Origin: Voacanga thouarsii
Taxonomy: Eukaryota; Streptophyta; Magnoliopsida; Gentianales; Apocynaceae
Reading direction: 5' to 3'
Length of the DNA stretch: 64,000 nt
NCBI GenBank assembly: GCA_026120185.1
Contig: JANUWF010001636.1
Span: forward strand, 2,418,001-2,482,000
Part shown: one piece after another, positions 36,564-49,300 of the stretch
Layout: every line of letters begins with the position of its first letter
Position numbering within the stretch: the stretch's first letter is position 1
Notes under the pieces: generated by a model
Told to the model about the DNA's origin: nothing
Databases searched by the model: none
Seen by the model: only the letters and a program-made list of their open reading frames with translations
Translations under genes and position numbers: made by a program

Positions 36564-37315
36564 ATTTAGGTTATTACTTTAGGTACACATGCCTTGGTAT
36601 CATTCATTGGAATGGCAGATTCAAACAATGCATCATTGTTAAAAACGATACAATTTCTTCTTTCAAGAAAGAAAAAAAATGATTCTATGTTACAAAAACT
36701 ATTTGCCTTATGCATCTTACAAGTCAAAATCTTTCATTCATTGGAACAGTAGATATATTTATCAAGATATAGAAATTCAGTTAAGCAATGGATTATCAAG
36801 CATTCATTTATAAATAATGCTACTAAGCGCAGTCCAAATATCACAGAAGAATGAACAAGACACTGTGACATCTTGCTTCAACCTCACATGATGACAAGCG
36901 ATAGACATTATTTACTTGATTTAGACACTGTGCACAGATCACAGAAGAATGTAGAAGACACTATGTTAACAATATATAATTTATATAATAACCAGAAAAA
37001 ACAGTATTACACAAACAAGGTTACCACCATCTCAATGTTGAATTTATGTAATGACCATAAAAATACAACTTTAGGTACAAAAGTTGCAACTATTACAAGA
37101 ATATAATGATAAATTAGAGGAACATAAGTGTTAACTTGAATATTAACCAAAAAATGTAGAATCAAATTCTTCTTATTAACATTGGTCTCTATTGGAGAAT
37201 GTCTAATCCAATTTTGAATACAAACTAATACTTCAATTATAAAAAAAAAGAAAAAGAAGTGAACTATTAAATTTATTTAAAGCATATTCTCTAGTGCCAA
37301 AAGCACTCTCAAATG

Positions 37316-37545
37316 GTAGGTCACTTATTGAAATAGCTAATATGTCTCTTGTAATCATGTTCGACAAGAATGCAGTGTCTGAAATAGCTAGTAGGTGTAG
37401 ACACATATATACATTCTCATATGGTCGGTCACTTGTTGCAATAACTAAAATGTCTCTTGTAATCATGTCCACCAAGAATGCAATGTTTGAAATAGCTAGT
37501 AGGTGCAGACACACACACACACACACACACTCACTCACTCACTCT
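37316..37545. repeat. Two-copy tandem repeat of about 118 bp ending in an AC microsatellite
   Basis: Copies start GGTCACTTATTGAAATAGCT (37318) and GGTCACTTGTTGCAATAACT (37436). Both contain ATGTCTCTTGTAATCATGT and end GAAATAGCTAGTAGGTG. The second copy runs into (AC)n and TCAC repeats at the inner border of the right arm. Confidence 0.85.
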
Positions 37546-38812
37546 TAGCATAGATGTTATTTGAGATTTCAATATTCTAAGAAGCAACAGAAACGAAAAG
37601 GAGAAGAAAGACAGAGATGGGGTCAGAGATAAGGTCTGCAATTGATGAGATCCACGATGGTTTTCAAATTCAAATTACCTGTACTTGAAGGTGTTGAGCT
37701 CAAAAATGGAGCAACTTATATTGCCACCAAGCATTTTCTTTCACTCTGCAATTTAATCCATCGAGCTACCATTGTGATTTACACAACCCTTGCAGAAATC
37801 AGAACCAGAAGGGACCGCCAACGATGTACTCTAACTGGGCTTTGTAGGAGCTGTGGGGTAGGTGGTACTCAGCGTGGTGGGAGGGTAGAGAAGTGGAGAA
37901 GGGTGTGGGAGTCTGCAATGGCAAATCAGGAGTGGATGGGAGGTGGATCTCTGAACCAGAGGGGGTGGGTGGTACCCCGCGTGGGTAGGAGGGTGGAGAA
38001 GCAGGAAAGGGTGTGGGTGGCTACAATGGCAGATCAGGAGTGGATGGGAGGTGGATCTTTGGACCGGAGGCAATGGGTGGTACTCGGTGGAGGTGGGAGG
38101 GTGGAGAAGTGAAGAAATGTGTGGGTGGCTGCAATGGCAGATCAAAAGTGGGTAGGAGGTGGATCTCCGGACTAGAGGGGATGGGTGTCTATAATGGCAA
38201 GCAAAGGAGTGGGTGGTACCCCGTGTAGACTCGGGGGTGGAGGTGGGATAGAGGCTCGAGGTTGAAAATGAGAGAGAGAAAAAATTTTAAATTCATGAAA
38301 GAGACATACTCATGTGTAGCGAGATCAAGCCAAAATTTCACAACCATGGTTAACCATGGTTGATTTCAAAAAATGGTAAAAATTCATAAATTTTTTTTTG
38401 GAAATATTTTATTCAAATGGACATGTGTCGCGTTATGAGGGCGTTTGGGCCCACCTAGTGTACGGGTAGGCCATGCACCAGATTCATATAAGAATTTCCC
38501 AAGGAAGAAACTCACGGGTTTGTAATTTTGGTGAAGAAGAGAAAAGTCAGAAAAGAAAGAAAAAGAAAAAGAAAAAAGAAAAATATAATTTTAAATGATA
38601 TTTTAATAAACATTACAAAATAACTTAATTATTTTTTTAAAAATGTCACGCACGTATCACATGACTAATGAAAAGAGAAGTTGAACGTTAGTCAACTAAA
38701 AGGTAGGATTTGGAGGAAGATTTGAAAGTGTGAGGTGAGTGAAAAATCATTTCATAGTTTGAGAGTAAATTTTCTAATAGTTTGAGAATCATCAAAATTA
38801 TTTATCTTAAGA

Positions 38813-39679
38813 ATGTATTATATACAGTGTGTGTAGTCAAATGTTATAAGATTAGCTCCAATATATAATACTGACATAAAAAAAATTATAATATGCACAT
38901 TTTTTATTATTTATAATTCTAATTCATTCTTTTCAATCACTTTTGTTTAATAGTGCTAGAGAATGTCGATGCATGATAGTTTCTATAATTCAAGTATATG
39001 CTCTTTTCTATCATTTTCATTTATCAGTAACCAAATCTTTGGACAGTAATAATGCAGGAGGACAAACGATTTTGATGACCCTCAAATTATTTTAAATTCT
39101 AACTTTTGTCATTTAACCAAAAAAACGAGTAAAACTCTCTCTCGAATTTTTAAAATATTTAGATCTTACTCTCCCATCAATTGTTGAACAATCAACTGTC
39201 AATTCATATGTACACCACTTGTTTAAGGATATTTAAGTAATTTCATATTAATTTTTTTTTAAAATCCTTATTTAATTTTTTAAAATTCAAAGCTATTTTT
39301 TGTGCTTTTTGTTTCTTCTTCTTCCTTCTGTTCTCCTATTCTTCTTTTCTTTTGAGTTACCGGCGGCAACGGAGCATTGAATTGCATCCAGTGGTAATTT
39401 TTGCATGCAAAAAGCATGAGATAATATGGCTCGGTGTAGGAAAGCTTTCTATAACTCGAATATTCGGATTTATGTTCTCTAGCTATGACTATTTATTATC
39501 CACCCAATTCTTAATCAGTAATAATGTAAAATAGAGGACAATACAATTGAATTTTATACTTTGAATGCTACATTCTTTTTGGCTACTTCATTTAATAATT
39601 TTAGTGTGCAAAAAGCGTGAGAAAATATGGAATGATGCAACAAAGCTTTTTATAATTTGGTTATATATGCTTTCTGACC
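38813..39679. repeat. Satellite-like repeat with a MULE-end fragment
   Basis: It begins TAAGAATGTATTATATACAG, the direct counterpart of the inverted block at 31337-31772. A fragment at about 39055-39200 repeats the MULE-like end (GATGACCCTCAAATTATTTT, AATCAACTGTCAATTC). Monomers resume from about 39390. No gene is seen. Confidence 0.6.
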
Positions 39680-39977
39680 GGGAAAGGCTCCTCTCTAGTG
39701 CAAATAAAATTGGACCTCTTCTAATATTTGAATTGTATCAAAATACATCATCTATTATTAATCTATATGACTGTAATTCAGCTACAACTTTCTATTTTTC
39801 CTCTATATAAAAAATTTAATAACTACCTCATTCAATGGAAGTTTTTTTTTAATCTCAACTATCAATTATAATTACTACTGGATGTTGCATGTAGTTGTGC
39901 AAATACTAGAAGATGTCTAGTTTTATTTGTACTGGAGTCTAGTTTTATTTGCACTAGAGACAAGAGTTGCCCTTTCC
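39680..39977. mobile_element. MITE inserted in the repeat array
   Basis: The termini are inverted repeats: GGGAAAGGCTCCTCTC then CTAGTGCAAATAAAATT on the left, and TTTATTTGCACTAGAGAC then GCCCTTTCC on the right. The 298-bp interior is AT-rich without a coding frame. Related but diverged termini (GAATGGCTCCCCTCC) occur at 41321-41589 and in the other higher-order units. Confidence 0.7.
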
Positions 39978-42430
39978 GACTTTTTTCTTTCATTAGCCAT
40001 TTGATCATTGGTCAGTAACAATGTGAGAGGATTAGGGGCAATGCAATTTACTTTTATTCTTCGAGCATTACATTTTTTTTTCCACTTCCATTTAATAGCC
40101 GCAAGGTTGGTAGCTTTAGTGTGTGAAATGTGTTCGAAAGTATAAGTTGGTGCAAGAGAGCTTTCTATAATTCTTGTGAATATTCTTTTCAATGGCTTTC
40201 ATATGTTAGCTACTTGATCTTTAATCAGTGATAACTTGAGTGGATAAGAGGCAATGCAATTTATTTTTAGACTTTGAGAGAGTTGCATTATTTTCTACTG
40301 TTTTCATTTAATAGCCACAAGATTTGCAATTTTAGTGTAAGAGCATGAGAAAATAAAGGTTAGTGTAAGAGAACTTTCTATAATTCAGATATGTTTTCTT
40401 TCCTACCACTTTCGTTTATTAGCCACCGGATCTTTGATTAATAATAATGTCAGAGGATAACAATAATGTCAGAGGATAATAGGCAACTCAACAGACTTAT
40501 GCTTCGAGTACCAAATCTTTAATCAAAAATATCAAATCAAAGTATTTTTCTCAAATTAGAAAATTTAGCATGACAGGAAAAGGGTTAATGAAATTGATTC
40601 TCTATTTCGAGTACATTCATCCTTGATTTTTTTTTTATTTTATATCTTTTTGTTACTCTTTCTTGGCCAACAATCTTAGCATAAAAGGATAAGGGTAGTG
40701 CAAGTGATAATGCAAGTGACTTCCTATACATTCGATACATTCTTTTTGACCATGTTCACTTATTAGCTATCAAATCTTTAGTTAGTAATAATACTTGATC
40801 AAATTCTATTTTCTAGTTGACAATCTTGATTAGAGTGGTTCAAGTAAGTTTCTACAATCCAAGTACATTCTTTTTTACTGCATTCGTACATGAGTCACTA
40901 AACCTTTGGTCAATATTTCTAGATTAATTTTCTTTTTGAGTCAACAATTTTAGCGGGAGAGAATTAATAAGAATACATGCAAATAAGTTTTTTACATTTC
41001 CAGTTTACATTCTTTTCGATCACTTTTATTTCTTAGCCATTAAATTTGTATTGTAATTTTCGAGAAATTTTCCTTTTTGGTTGGCAATTTTAGCAATGAA
41101 GAATAATAGACAATGCAATTAACTTGTTATAATTCAGGTTGTAGTTTCTTTCTAACAGCATCCATTTATTAGCCAACAAATGTTTGATCAGTAATTTCTA
41201 ATCAAAGTCTAAATTGCCAACCTTGATGATGAAAGGGGTTGGGATGTCAGGCATTATCCTTGGTGCTCTTAATTCCAACCTACCTAGTACGTATGATTAT
41301 CCTCACATACATATATGGGAATGGCTCCCCTCCAATTTTATACAAATTGAAGATTTTTTAGTATTTAATTATTTTAAAATACGTTAGTTAATAATAATTT
41401 ATATGCCTATAATTTATCCACAACATCTTACATTTTCTCACTATGAAAAGCATATTTTGATAACTATCTCCAATTCCTAAAATTTTGTTTTAATTTTAAC
41501 CATCACATACAATTACTATTGAGGTGGTACATTTATATATAAATATTAAAAGATCTCCAGTGTTATCAAAAGCGGAGAAAAGCCTTGCCACATATATATA
41601 TAAGGCATAGTGTGTGTATGTATTCCTCGTATAGATAAAGAAATATGTTTATGAAAGAACTGCAGAATAGGTGCATACTACAATCTTTGTAGTGTTGTAG
41701 CATATAAACTTTGCATTTATTATACGTATTTATGTTGAAACAAACTTTACATGTAGGAGTATAGGGCAGATAATCTTAACTACCCTTAATTTTTTTTCAA
41801 AATAAAGATTTTGTCCTTAAACTAAAAACCAATTCTTACTTATCCTCAACTATTATATCGTTTAGATCTATCTTTTTGTTAGTTGATTGATAGTCAACTC
41901 TCAATTTTACCTATTATGTGATTCAATGGTAACAATTTCACATTTCACTCAAATTATTAAAATAAGCAATTAGGAGTATATTTTATAGTGTAGTCCAAAG
42001 TTATAAGATATTGAAATATTTTTTATATACATATTTTATCATTTATAATTCTGACTCATTTTTTTTACCTCTTTCATTTAATAGTTGTAAGGTTGTAGTT
42101 GTAGCATGAGAAAATACATGTTAGTAAAAGATAACTTTCTATAATTCCTACCACTTTCATTTATTAGCAATCAAATTTTTGAATAGGAATAACATATCAT
42201 ATGATAAGGGAAAATGCAATTAACTTTTATATTTTGAGTGTTCCATTTTCTTTTTTTTTCTCATTGCTGCAAGGTTGGCAATTTTAGCGTGCAAAAAGCG
42301 TGCAAAAAAGGTTAATGTGAGTGATTTTTTGTACTTCAAGTATATTTATTCCGAATGTTTTTATCTATTAGTTATTAAATATTTGTTTAACAACTCCCCA
42401 TTGAATTCTCTTTTCTAGCCAACAATCTTA

Positions 42431-42894
42431 GGGCCTGTTTGATAATCTAATTAACCACTTAAAATTAATTAGTTAAGTACTTATCTTATTAAGTACTTAA
42501 TTAATTAAATGTGTTTGATAACATATATTTGCTATCACTTAATTAATTAAAATATACTAAAATTAATTAGTTAAGATAAGTACGTAACTAATTAAATGTG
42601 TTTGAAAACATATATTTGCTATCACTTAATTAATTAAAATATACTAAAATCTTATTATAATTTTTAAGCGAGTTGAAAGTTATTTAAGTTTGAAGCCTAA
42701 ATATATTAAATAATCATCTAATTATTAATATTTTTTATATTTAATCTAAATTATAATAAAATATAATGTAAAAATAAATTATAATTAATTCAAATTTCAA
42801 ATTTTAGAATTCAATATTGAAACTTTAATTTTAGAATTTACTACTTAAATATTCAGACTTTAATATTCAAATTTTAATTTTATCAAACAAACCC
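42431..42894. mobile_element. Tourist-like (PIF/Harbinger) MITE, copy in unit 1
   Basis: It starts GGGCCTGTTTGATAA and ends TTATCAAACAAACCC, with TTA flanks (42428-42430 and 42895-42897). The TTA duplication and GGGCCTGTTTG terminus are hallmarks of Tourist/PIF-Harbinger MITEs. The interior is AT-rich with tandem TTAATTAATT words. It interrupts the satellite monomer text CAATCTTAG-TGTAAGAGG. Confidence 0.85.
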
Positions 42895-44696
42895 TTAGTG
42901 TAAGAGGATAAGGGTAGTGCAAGTGACTTTCTATACTTTCGGTACATTCTTTTTTACTATGCTCGCTTATTAGCTACCAAATCTTTTGTTAGTAATTCTT
43001 GATCAAATTTTATTTTCCAGTTGGCAATCTTGATTAAGGAAGTTCAAGTGAATTTCTACAATTTAAATACATTCTTTTTTACTGTATTCGTATCTAAGTT
43101 ACTAAACCCTTAGTCAATATTTCTCAATTAATTTTCTTTTCGAGTCGACAAATTTAGCGACAGAGAATAAGAATAAGTGCAAATAAGTTTTTTACAATTT
43201 CAGTCGATCACTTTCATTTATTAGCCACTAAATTTGTTATTTGTACTTTCTGATAAATCTTGTTTTTTGGTTGGCAATTTTAGCAATGAAGAATAATGGA
43301 CAATGCAATTAACTTGTTATACTTCAGGTGGTAGATTCTTTCTGATAGCGTCCATTTATTAGCCAACAAATATTCGATCACTAATTTCTAATCAAAGTCT
43401 TTTCTTTGGTTGGCAATTTTATTGGCAACCATGGCATGCATTTTCCTTGGATGGGAAAAAGGGTTGGGCATTATCCTTGGATGGTGAAAAGGGTTGGGAT
43501 GGCATGGATAATGGTGCTCTTAAATATTACCTACCAAGTACATATGATTATCCTCATATACATATATATGGAAACAACTCTTCCCTAGTTTATACAAACG
43601 GGAGATTTTTTAATATTTTAATTATTTTACGGCACGTTAATTAATAATAATTTATATAGCTGTAATTTATCCATAATATTCTACTTTTCCACTTTAAAAA
43701 GTGTATGTTGATAAAGTACTTAAAGTTTTATTTTAATTTTAATCGCCACATATAATTACTATTGAGGTGTTGTATTTATATATAAATATTAAAGGATTTC
43801 CAGTGTTATTAAAAGTGATGAGGAGTCTTACCCATATATATATAAGGGATAGTGTGTGTATGTGTTCCTCGTATAAATAAAGAAATATGTTTATGCAAGG
43901 ATTGTGTAACAGGTGCATACTGCAATTAATGTAGTGTTGTAGCATATAACCTTTGCAGTTATTATATATATTTATGTTGAAACAAACTTTATATATATAG
44001 GAGTATAAGGCAAATAATCTTAACTACTCTCAATTTTTTTTTCAAAATAAAGATTTTATCCTTAAACTAAAAAACAATTCTTGCTTATCCTCAACTATTA
44101 TATCGTTTAGATATTACCTTTTTGTTAGTTGATTGATAGTCAACTTTCAAAATTGTCTATTATGTGATTTATGGGTAACAATTTCATAGGTACTTCAATC
44201 ATTTCAGTCAAATTTTTAAAAGAAGCTTTTAGGAGTATATAATATAGTGCAATCCAAAGTTATAAGACATTGAAAAGTTTTATATGTACATATATTATCA
44301 TTTATAATTCCGACTCATATTTTTCGACCGCTTTCATTTAATGACAGCAAGGTTGTAATTTTACGTGAGAGAATACATGTTAGTAAAAGATAACTTTCTA
44401 TAATTTCAACTACTTTTATTTATTAGCAATCAAAATTTTGAATAAGAATAACGACATAGGATAAGGGGAATGCAATTGACTTTTATAATCTGAGTGTTGG
44501 ATTTTTTTATTATTATTGCTTTTGTTTAATCGCAGTAAGGTTGGCAATTTTAGCGTGCGAAAAGTGTGCAAAAAGGGTTAATATAAGTGATTTTTTGTAC
44601 TTCTATTATATTTATTCTGAATGTTTTTATCCATTAGTTATTAAATAATTGTTTAACAACTCCCTATCATATATTTTTTTCTAGTTGACAATCTTA

Positions 44697-45088
44697 GGCC
44701 ATGTTTAGTAACTCAATTATGTATTTAAAATTAATTAGTTAAGTAATTATTTTATTAAATACAATTAATAATCGATAATATTAAGTACTTAATTAATTAA
44801 ATATATTTAATAACCAATTTTTTGCCATTACTTCATCGATTAAAACGTACTAAAATTTTGTTATAATTTTTAAGTGAATTGAAAGTTATTTAAGTTTGAA
44901 TATACTAAATAATCATCTAATTATTAATATGCTTTTATATTTAATCTAAATTATAATAAAATATAATGTAAAAATTAATTATAATATATTCAAACTTCAA
45001 ATTTCAGAATTCAATCTTTAAATTTCAATTTTTAGAATTCAATACTTAAATATTTAGATTTTAATATTCAAAGTTTAACTTTATTAAA
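44697..45088. mobile_element. Tourist-like MITE, copy in unit 2 (right end worn)
   Basis: It starts GGCCATGTTTAGTAAC after TTA (44694-44696) at the same place in the monomer as the copy at 42431. The right terminus fades at ACTTTATTAAATAGTG without the CAAACCC end, so it is truncated or mutated there. Confidence 0.75.
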
Positions 45089-46790
45089 TAGTGTAAGTGA
45101 TAATACAAATGACTTTCTATAGTTTCGGTACATTCTTTTTTACTATGTTTGCTTATTAGCTATGAAATCTTTCGTTCGTAATTCTTAATCAAATTCTATT
45201 TTACAGTAAGCAATCTTGATTAAGGTAGTTCAAGTGAGTTTCTTCAATTTAAGTATATTCTTTTTTACCGCATTCGTATATTAGTCACTAAACCTTTGGT
45301 CAATATGTCTTGATTAATTTTCTTTACAATTTTAGCAGGAGAGAATAAGTATAACTACAAATAAGTTTTTTTTTTTTTGTCGATCATTTTTATTTATGAG
45401 CCACTAAATTTATTATTTGTAATTTTCGATAAATTTTCCTTTTTGGTTGGCAATTTTAGCAATGAAGAATAATGGACAATGCAATTAACTTGTTATACTT
45501 CAGGTGGTAGATTCTTTTTGACAATATCCATTTGTTAGCCAGCAAATGTTTGATCAGTAATTTTTTATTAAAGTCTTTTCTTTGATTGGCAATTACCAAC
45601 CTTGATGATGAAAGGGGTTGGGATGGCATGCATTATCCTTGGTGCTCTTAAATTCTACCTATCTAATAAATATGATTATCCTCATATACATATATGGGAA
45701 TGGCTTCTCTCCTATTGTATACAAAATTGAAAATTTTTCAGTATTTTAATTATTTTAAGACAAGTTAATTAATAATAATTTATTGACAGTATCCTACTTT
45801 TTCTCACTATAAAAAATATATTTTGATCACAGCTCATGTACTTAAAGTTTTGCTTAATCTTAATAGTCACATATAATTATAGTTGAGGTGATACATTTAT
45901 ATATAAACATTAAGAGATTTCTAGTGTTATTAAAATTGAAGACTAAAGAGGAGTCTTGCCCCATATATATATATATATAAGGGATAGTGTTTGTATGTAT
46001 GCCTCATATAAATAAAGAAATATGTTTATGCAAGAATTGCATAATAGATGGATGCTACAATTAATATAGTGTTGTAGCATATAAATTTTGTAGTTATTAT
46101 ATATATATATATATATAAGAGTATAGTGTAAATAATCTTAACTACTCTCCAATTTTTTCAAAATCAAGATAATTCTTACTTCTTGTCAAATATTATATTG
46201 TTTAGATCTTACCTTTTTGTTTATTGATTGATAGTAAACTATCAATTTTGTCAGGTGATTTATTGGTAACAATTTCATAAGTACTTCAATCATTTCACTC
46301 AAATTACTAAAATAAGCCTTTAGGAGTATATTATACAGTGCAGTCCAAAGTTATATGACATTGAAAGATTTTATATGTACGTATTTTATCATTTATAATT
46401 TTGACTCATTCTTTTCGACCGCTTTTATTTAATAGCTACAAGGTTGTAATTTTAGCATGAGGGAGTACAGGTTAGTAAAAGATTACTTTCTATAATTCCT
46501 ACCACTTTCATTTTATTAATAATCAAAATTTTGAATAGAAATAACATCATAGGATAAGGGGAAGTGCAAGTGCCTTTTTAAATTTGAGTGTTACATTCTT
46601 TTTCATTGCTTTTATTTAATAGCTGGAAGGTTGGCAATTTTAGCGTGCAAAAAGCGTGCAAAAAAGGTTAATATAAGTGATTTTTTGTACTTCTAGTACA
46701 TTTATATATTCTCAATGTTTTTATCCATTAGTTATTAAATATTTGTTTAACAATTTCCCATCAAATTCTCTTTTCTAGTCGACAATCTTA

Positions 46791-47172
46791 AGGCCTATTT
46801 GATAACTTAATTAAGTATTTAAAATTAATTATTAAGTACTTATTTCATTATGTGTGATTGATAACAGATAATATATATTAAGTACTTTATTAATTAAATA
46901 TGTTTGATAACATATTTTTACTATTACTTAATTGATTAAGATGTATTAAAATTCTATTATAATTTATAAGTAAATTGAAAGTTATTTAAGTTTTAAATAT
47001 GAATATATTAAATACTCATTTGATTATTAATATTTTTTTATATTTAATCTAAATTATAACAAAATATTATATAAAAATAAATTATAATTAATTCAAATTT
47101 CAAATTCAGACTTCAAATTTTAAAATTTAATATTCAAAATTCAATACTTCAAACTTCAAATTTCAATTTTAT
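46791..47172. mobile_element. Tourist-like MITE, copy in unit 3 (right end worn)
   Basis: It starts AGGCCTATTTGATAAC after TTA (46788-46790), again at the same monomer position. The right end stops near TTCAATTTTATGGG, lacking the inverted terminus. Confidence 0.75.
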
Positions 47173-47800
47173 GGGTAGTGCAAGTGAAAACATAGATGAC
47201 TTTCTATACATTCGACAATGTTTGCTTATTATTTATCAAATCTTTTGTTAGTAATTCCTTATCAAATTATGTTTTACAGTTGGCAATCTTAACGTAAAAA
47301 GATTAGGGTAGTTCAAGCAAATTTCTTCAATTTTACATTTTTTTTCTTATTTCTTTTGCTTACTTATTAGTCACTAAATATTTGGTCAGTATTTTCTGGT
47401 CAAATTTCGTATTGGTTCAATAATTTTAGAATAAGGTAAAGTGCAAAAAAGCTTTTTTCATTTATGTGCCACTAAATTTTTATTAGTAATTTCATTTTTT
47501 TTTTTTTTGGCTAAGGATGTATGTGGATCGAAATTATATGGATTTTAAAAAAATATATAAATATAATTTTAAATTTTATAAAAAATTTATTAAATCAAAT
47601 ATCAATATCACAATCTACTTAAATAAATAATAAAATTGCTTTCTGTATGAGGATAAGAGTTAGTGCATATGACTTTCTGTAATGCAAGTACATTCTCTCC
47701 TATTGCTTTCACTTATTAGCTGCCAATCTTTGGTTAGTAATATTTGACCAAATTCTCTTTTCTGGTCAACAATTACAATCGCTTTAGAAGAATTTTCTTG

Positions 47801-49300
47801 CTAACAATTATTTATCATTTTAAAAAGTTAAAAAGATAATTATTATTATTTTTTTTCAATTTTATTCTTATCTTTTATTATTTCACTAAATTATAATATG
47901 AATTAATTTTAAAACTATTTTCAAGAAGGTTAATTTGGTCTTTCTCCTCTCAAGACACCATAAATTTAAAATTTTCTTTAATTTATATACCAAAACCTTA
48001 AACAAGATATAAAAATTAAATAGAGTTATCCATAATCAAATTATCTTTTATGCTTAGCGTGAGAGGATATGAGATTATACACAAGTTATTTGCAAGTAAT
48101 GATATTTTATCCAAACTACATATCCATTCATGATTTGCACGAGATTATAAAACTAAAGAGTGATATAATTTATCCATTAAATACATATGATCTTTTCAAT
48201 TATCTAGAGCTAACATGCAAATTAAAAGGGTAAAATCTTATAGTCTTTCAATTTCATTTGTTGCTGTTCACTCAAATGTATAAATCTAGAAAGTCATATT
48301 TTTGCGTTTGAAGATGAATATCTATATTTTTATTTTAATGTATCAGAATATAAATACTTATTTTTTAAAAAATATGTATATTTTTTTAAACTTTTACAAA
48401 TAATTTCTTTTATTAATTTATGGTCCTTTTTTAACTTCTCTAATTAATAAAAATAATATAATAACTTACCTGTAATTAAATGTTTTTTTAAATCTTTGTG
48501 TTAAGTCAAGGTAGAAAATTTAAATACAACATATTGATTAACATATAAATGGTAATAACCGAACTAGGTTGGAATGAAACTTGATTTGGGACACTCATTG
48601 AAAACTTTGAAGTTTTTCACTAATAGTAGTTAAATACAATTATGATTAGTATTTAACACCCCATAAATTTGGAATTCAATGCAAAGATATTGTTCATTTT
48701 TAGGTTGCTTTTCATTATCTTAAAAGATGCTCCATCCATTCTTAAATAATAAATACATTAAAAAATTTACAAATATGTAATAAACTCTAAAATCTTTAGA
48801 GTTAAAAAAATAAAAGTTGAATTATCTTTACTAAAAATTATAGAGTTAGTTTGAAATTTTGAAAACAATTAATAATATAGTTTATGAGTAATAAATAATA
48901 AGAGCATGATTAAATAATAATAAATATATTTTTATTTCACAAAATGACAAATAATTGTAGGATTAAAAAAAACTCCAAATCTAAAAGTTATTTGAAAACA
49001 AAAAGAATAACTGACAAATTTATCTAAATTTTATATTTCACACATATTACAAACATGATTCTAGTAGAAGGATTATACGAATTAAACTTAGGTATTCAAG
49101 TTTGTTGTCAATTTTCCTATACAAAAAATGAACACACATACACAACACTTAGACAAGCAATTTGAGTTCAAGATCAATTGTTTCAAGTTTACTGTTTACC
49201 ATACCTTGTACAAATAAGAATAGCAGAACATGTAGAATAGTAGTACACAGCAGGCTATGTAAAAACTTGCAGGTTCTATGGATTCAACTGAGATTCACAT
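47801..49300. other. AT-rich intergenic DNA downstream of the phosphatase gene
   Basis: No gene is seen. The satellite words fade after about 47,800. A Stowaway-like start (TGCTCCATCCATTCTTAAAT, 48728) may mark a MITE remnant to about 48,930. The last 150-250 bp before 49301 probably include the 3' untranslated region of the minus-strand phosphatase gene. Confidence 0.5.

Larger units (their letters stand above)
31773..38812. mobile_element. Large element with MULE-like inverted ends, holding an inner long-TIR element
   Basis: The outer ends (31773-31985 and about 38640-38812) are reverse complements, related to the end at 27180-27330. Inside is a second inverted-repeat pair at 32789-33710 and about 37500-38502. 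The left inner arm starts GGGAAATTCTTACATG and the right ends reciprocally, with shared words CACCAGGTGGGCC-like, TTGAATAAAATATTTCC and TGGTACCACCCACTC-like. The inner arms are about 950 bp. The core (33720-37500) is non-repetitive and contains an exon-like fragment at 35056. The arms hold AC/TG and TA microsatellites (32056-32120, 32983-33014, about 33672-33694, about 37511-37530). Confidence 0.65.
39978..47800. repeat. Higher-order satellite array, unit about 2.1-2.25 kb, three copies
   Basis: Monomers of about 125-140 bp are marked by TTGGCAATTTTAGC (for example 43275, 43408, 45448). They are organised into larger units. The block GATGATGAAAGGGGTTGGGAT is at 41224 and 45603, with a variant near 43460. 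The block GTTGGCAATTTTAGCGTGC is at about 42272, 44540 and 46630. The Tourist-like MITE starts at 42431, 44697 and 46791, giving spacings of 2,266 and 2,094. Each unit also carries a short MITE (41321-41589, about 43568-43830, about 45699-45960) and a TATATATAAGGGATAGTGT block. No gene is present, and open frames here are chance. Confidence 0.8.

Noticed and set aside
37642..38228. Glycine-tryptophan-rich proteins of up to 156 residues
   Set aside because: They fall in the right arm of the long-TIR element, and the mirrored left arm gives similar frames. The GGGTGGTAC-type tandem words create the composition.
39978..47800. A CRISPR-like array
   Set aside because: Repeats are about 130 bp, diverged, without short uniform spacers, and the context is a plant nuclear genome.
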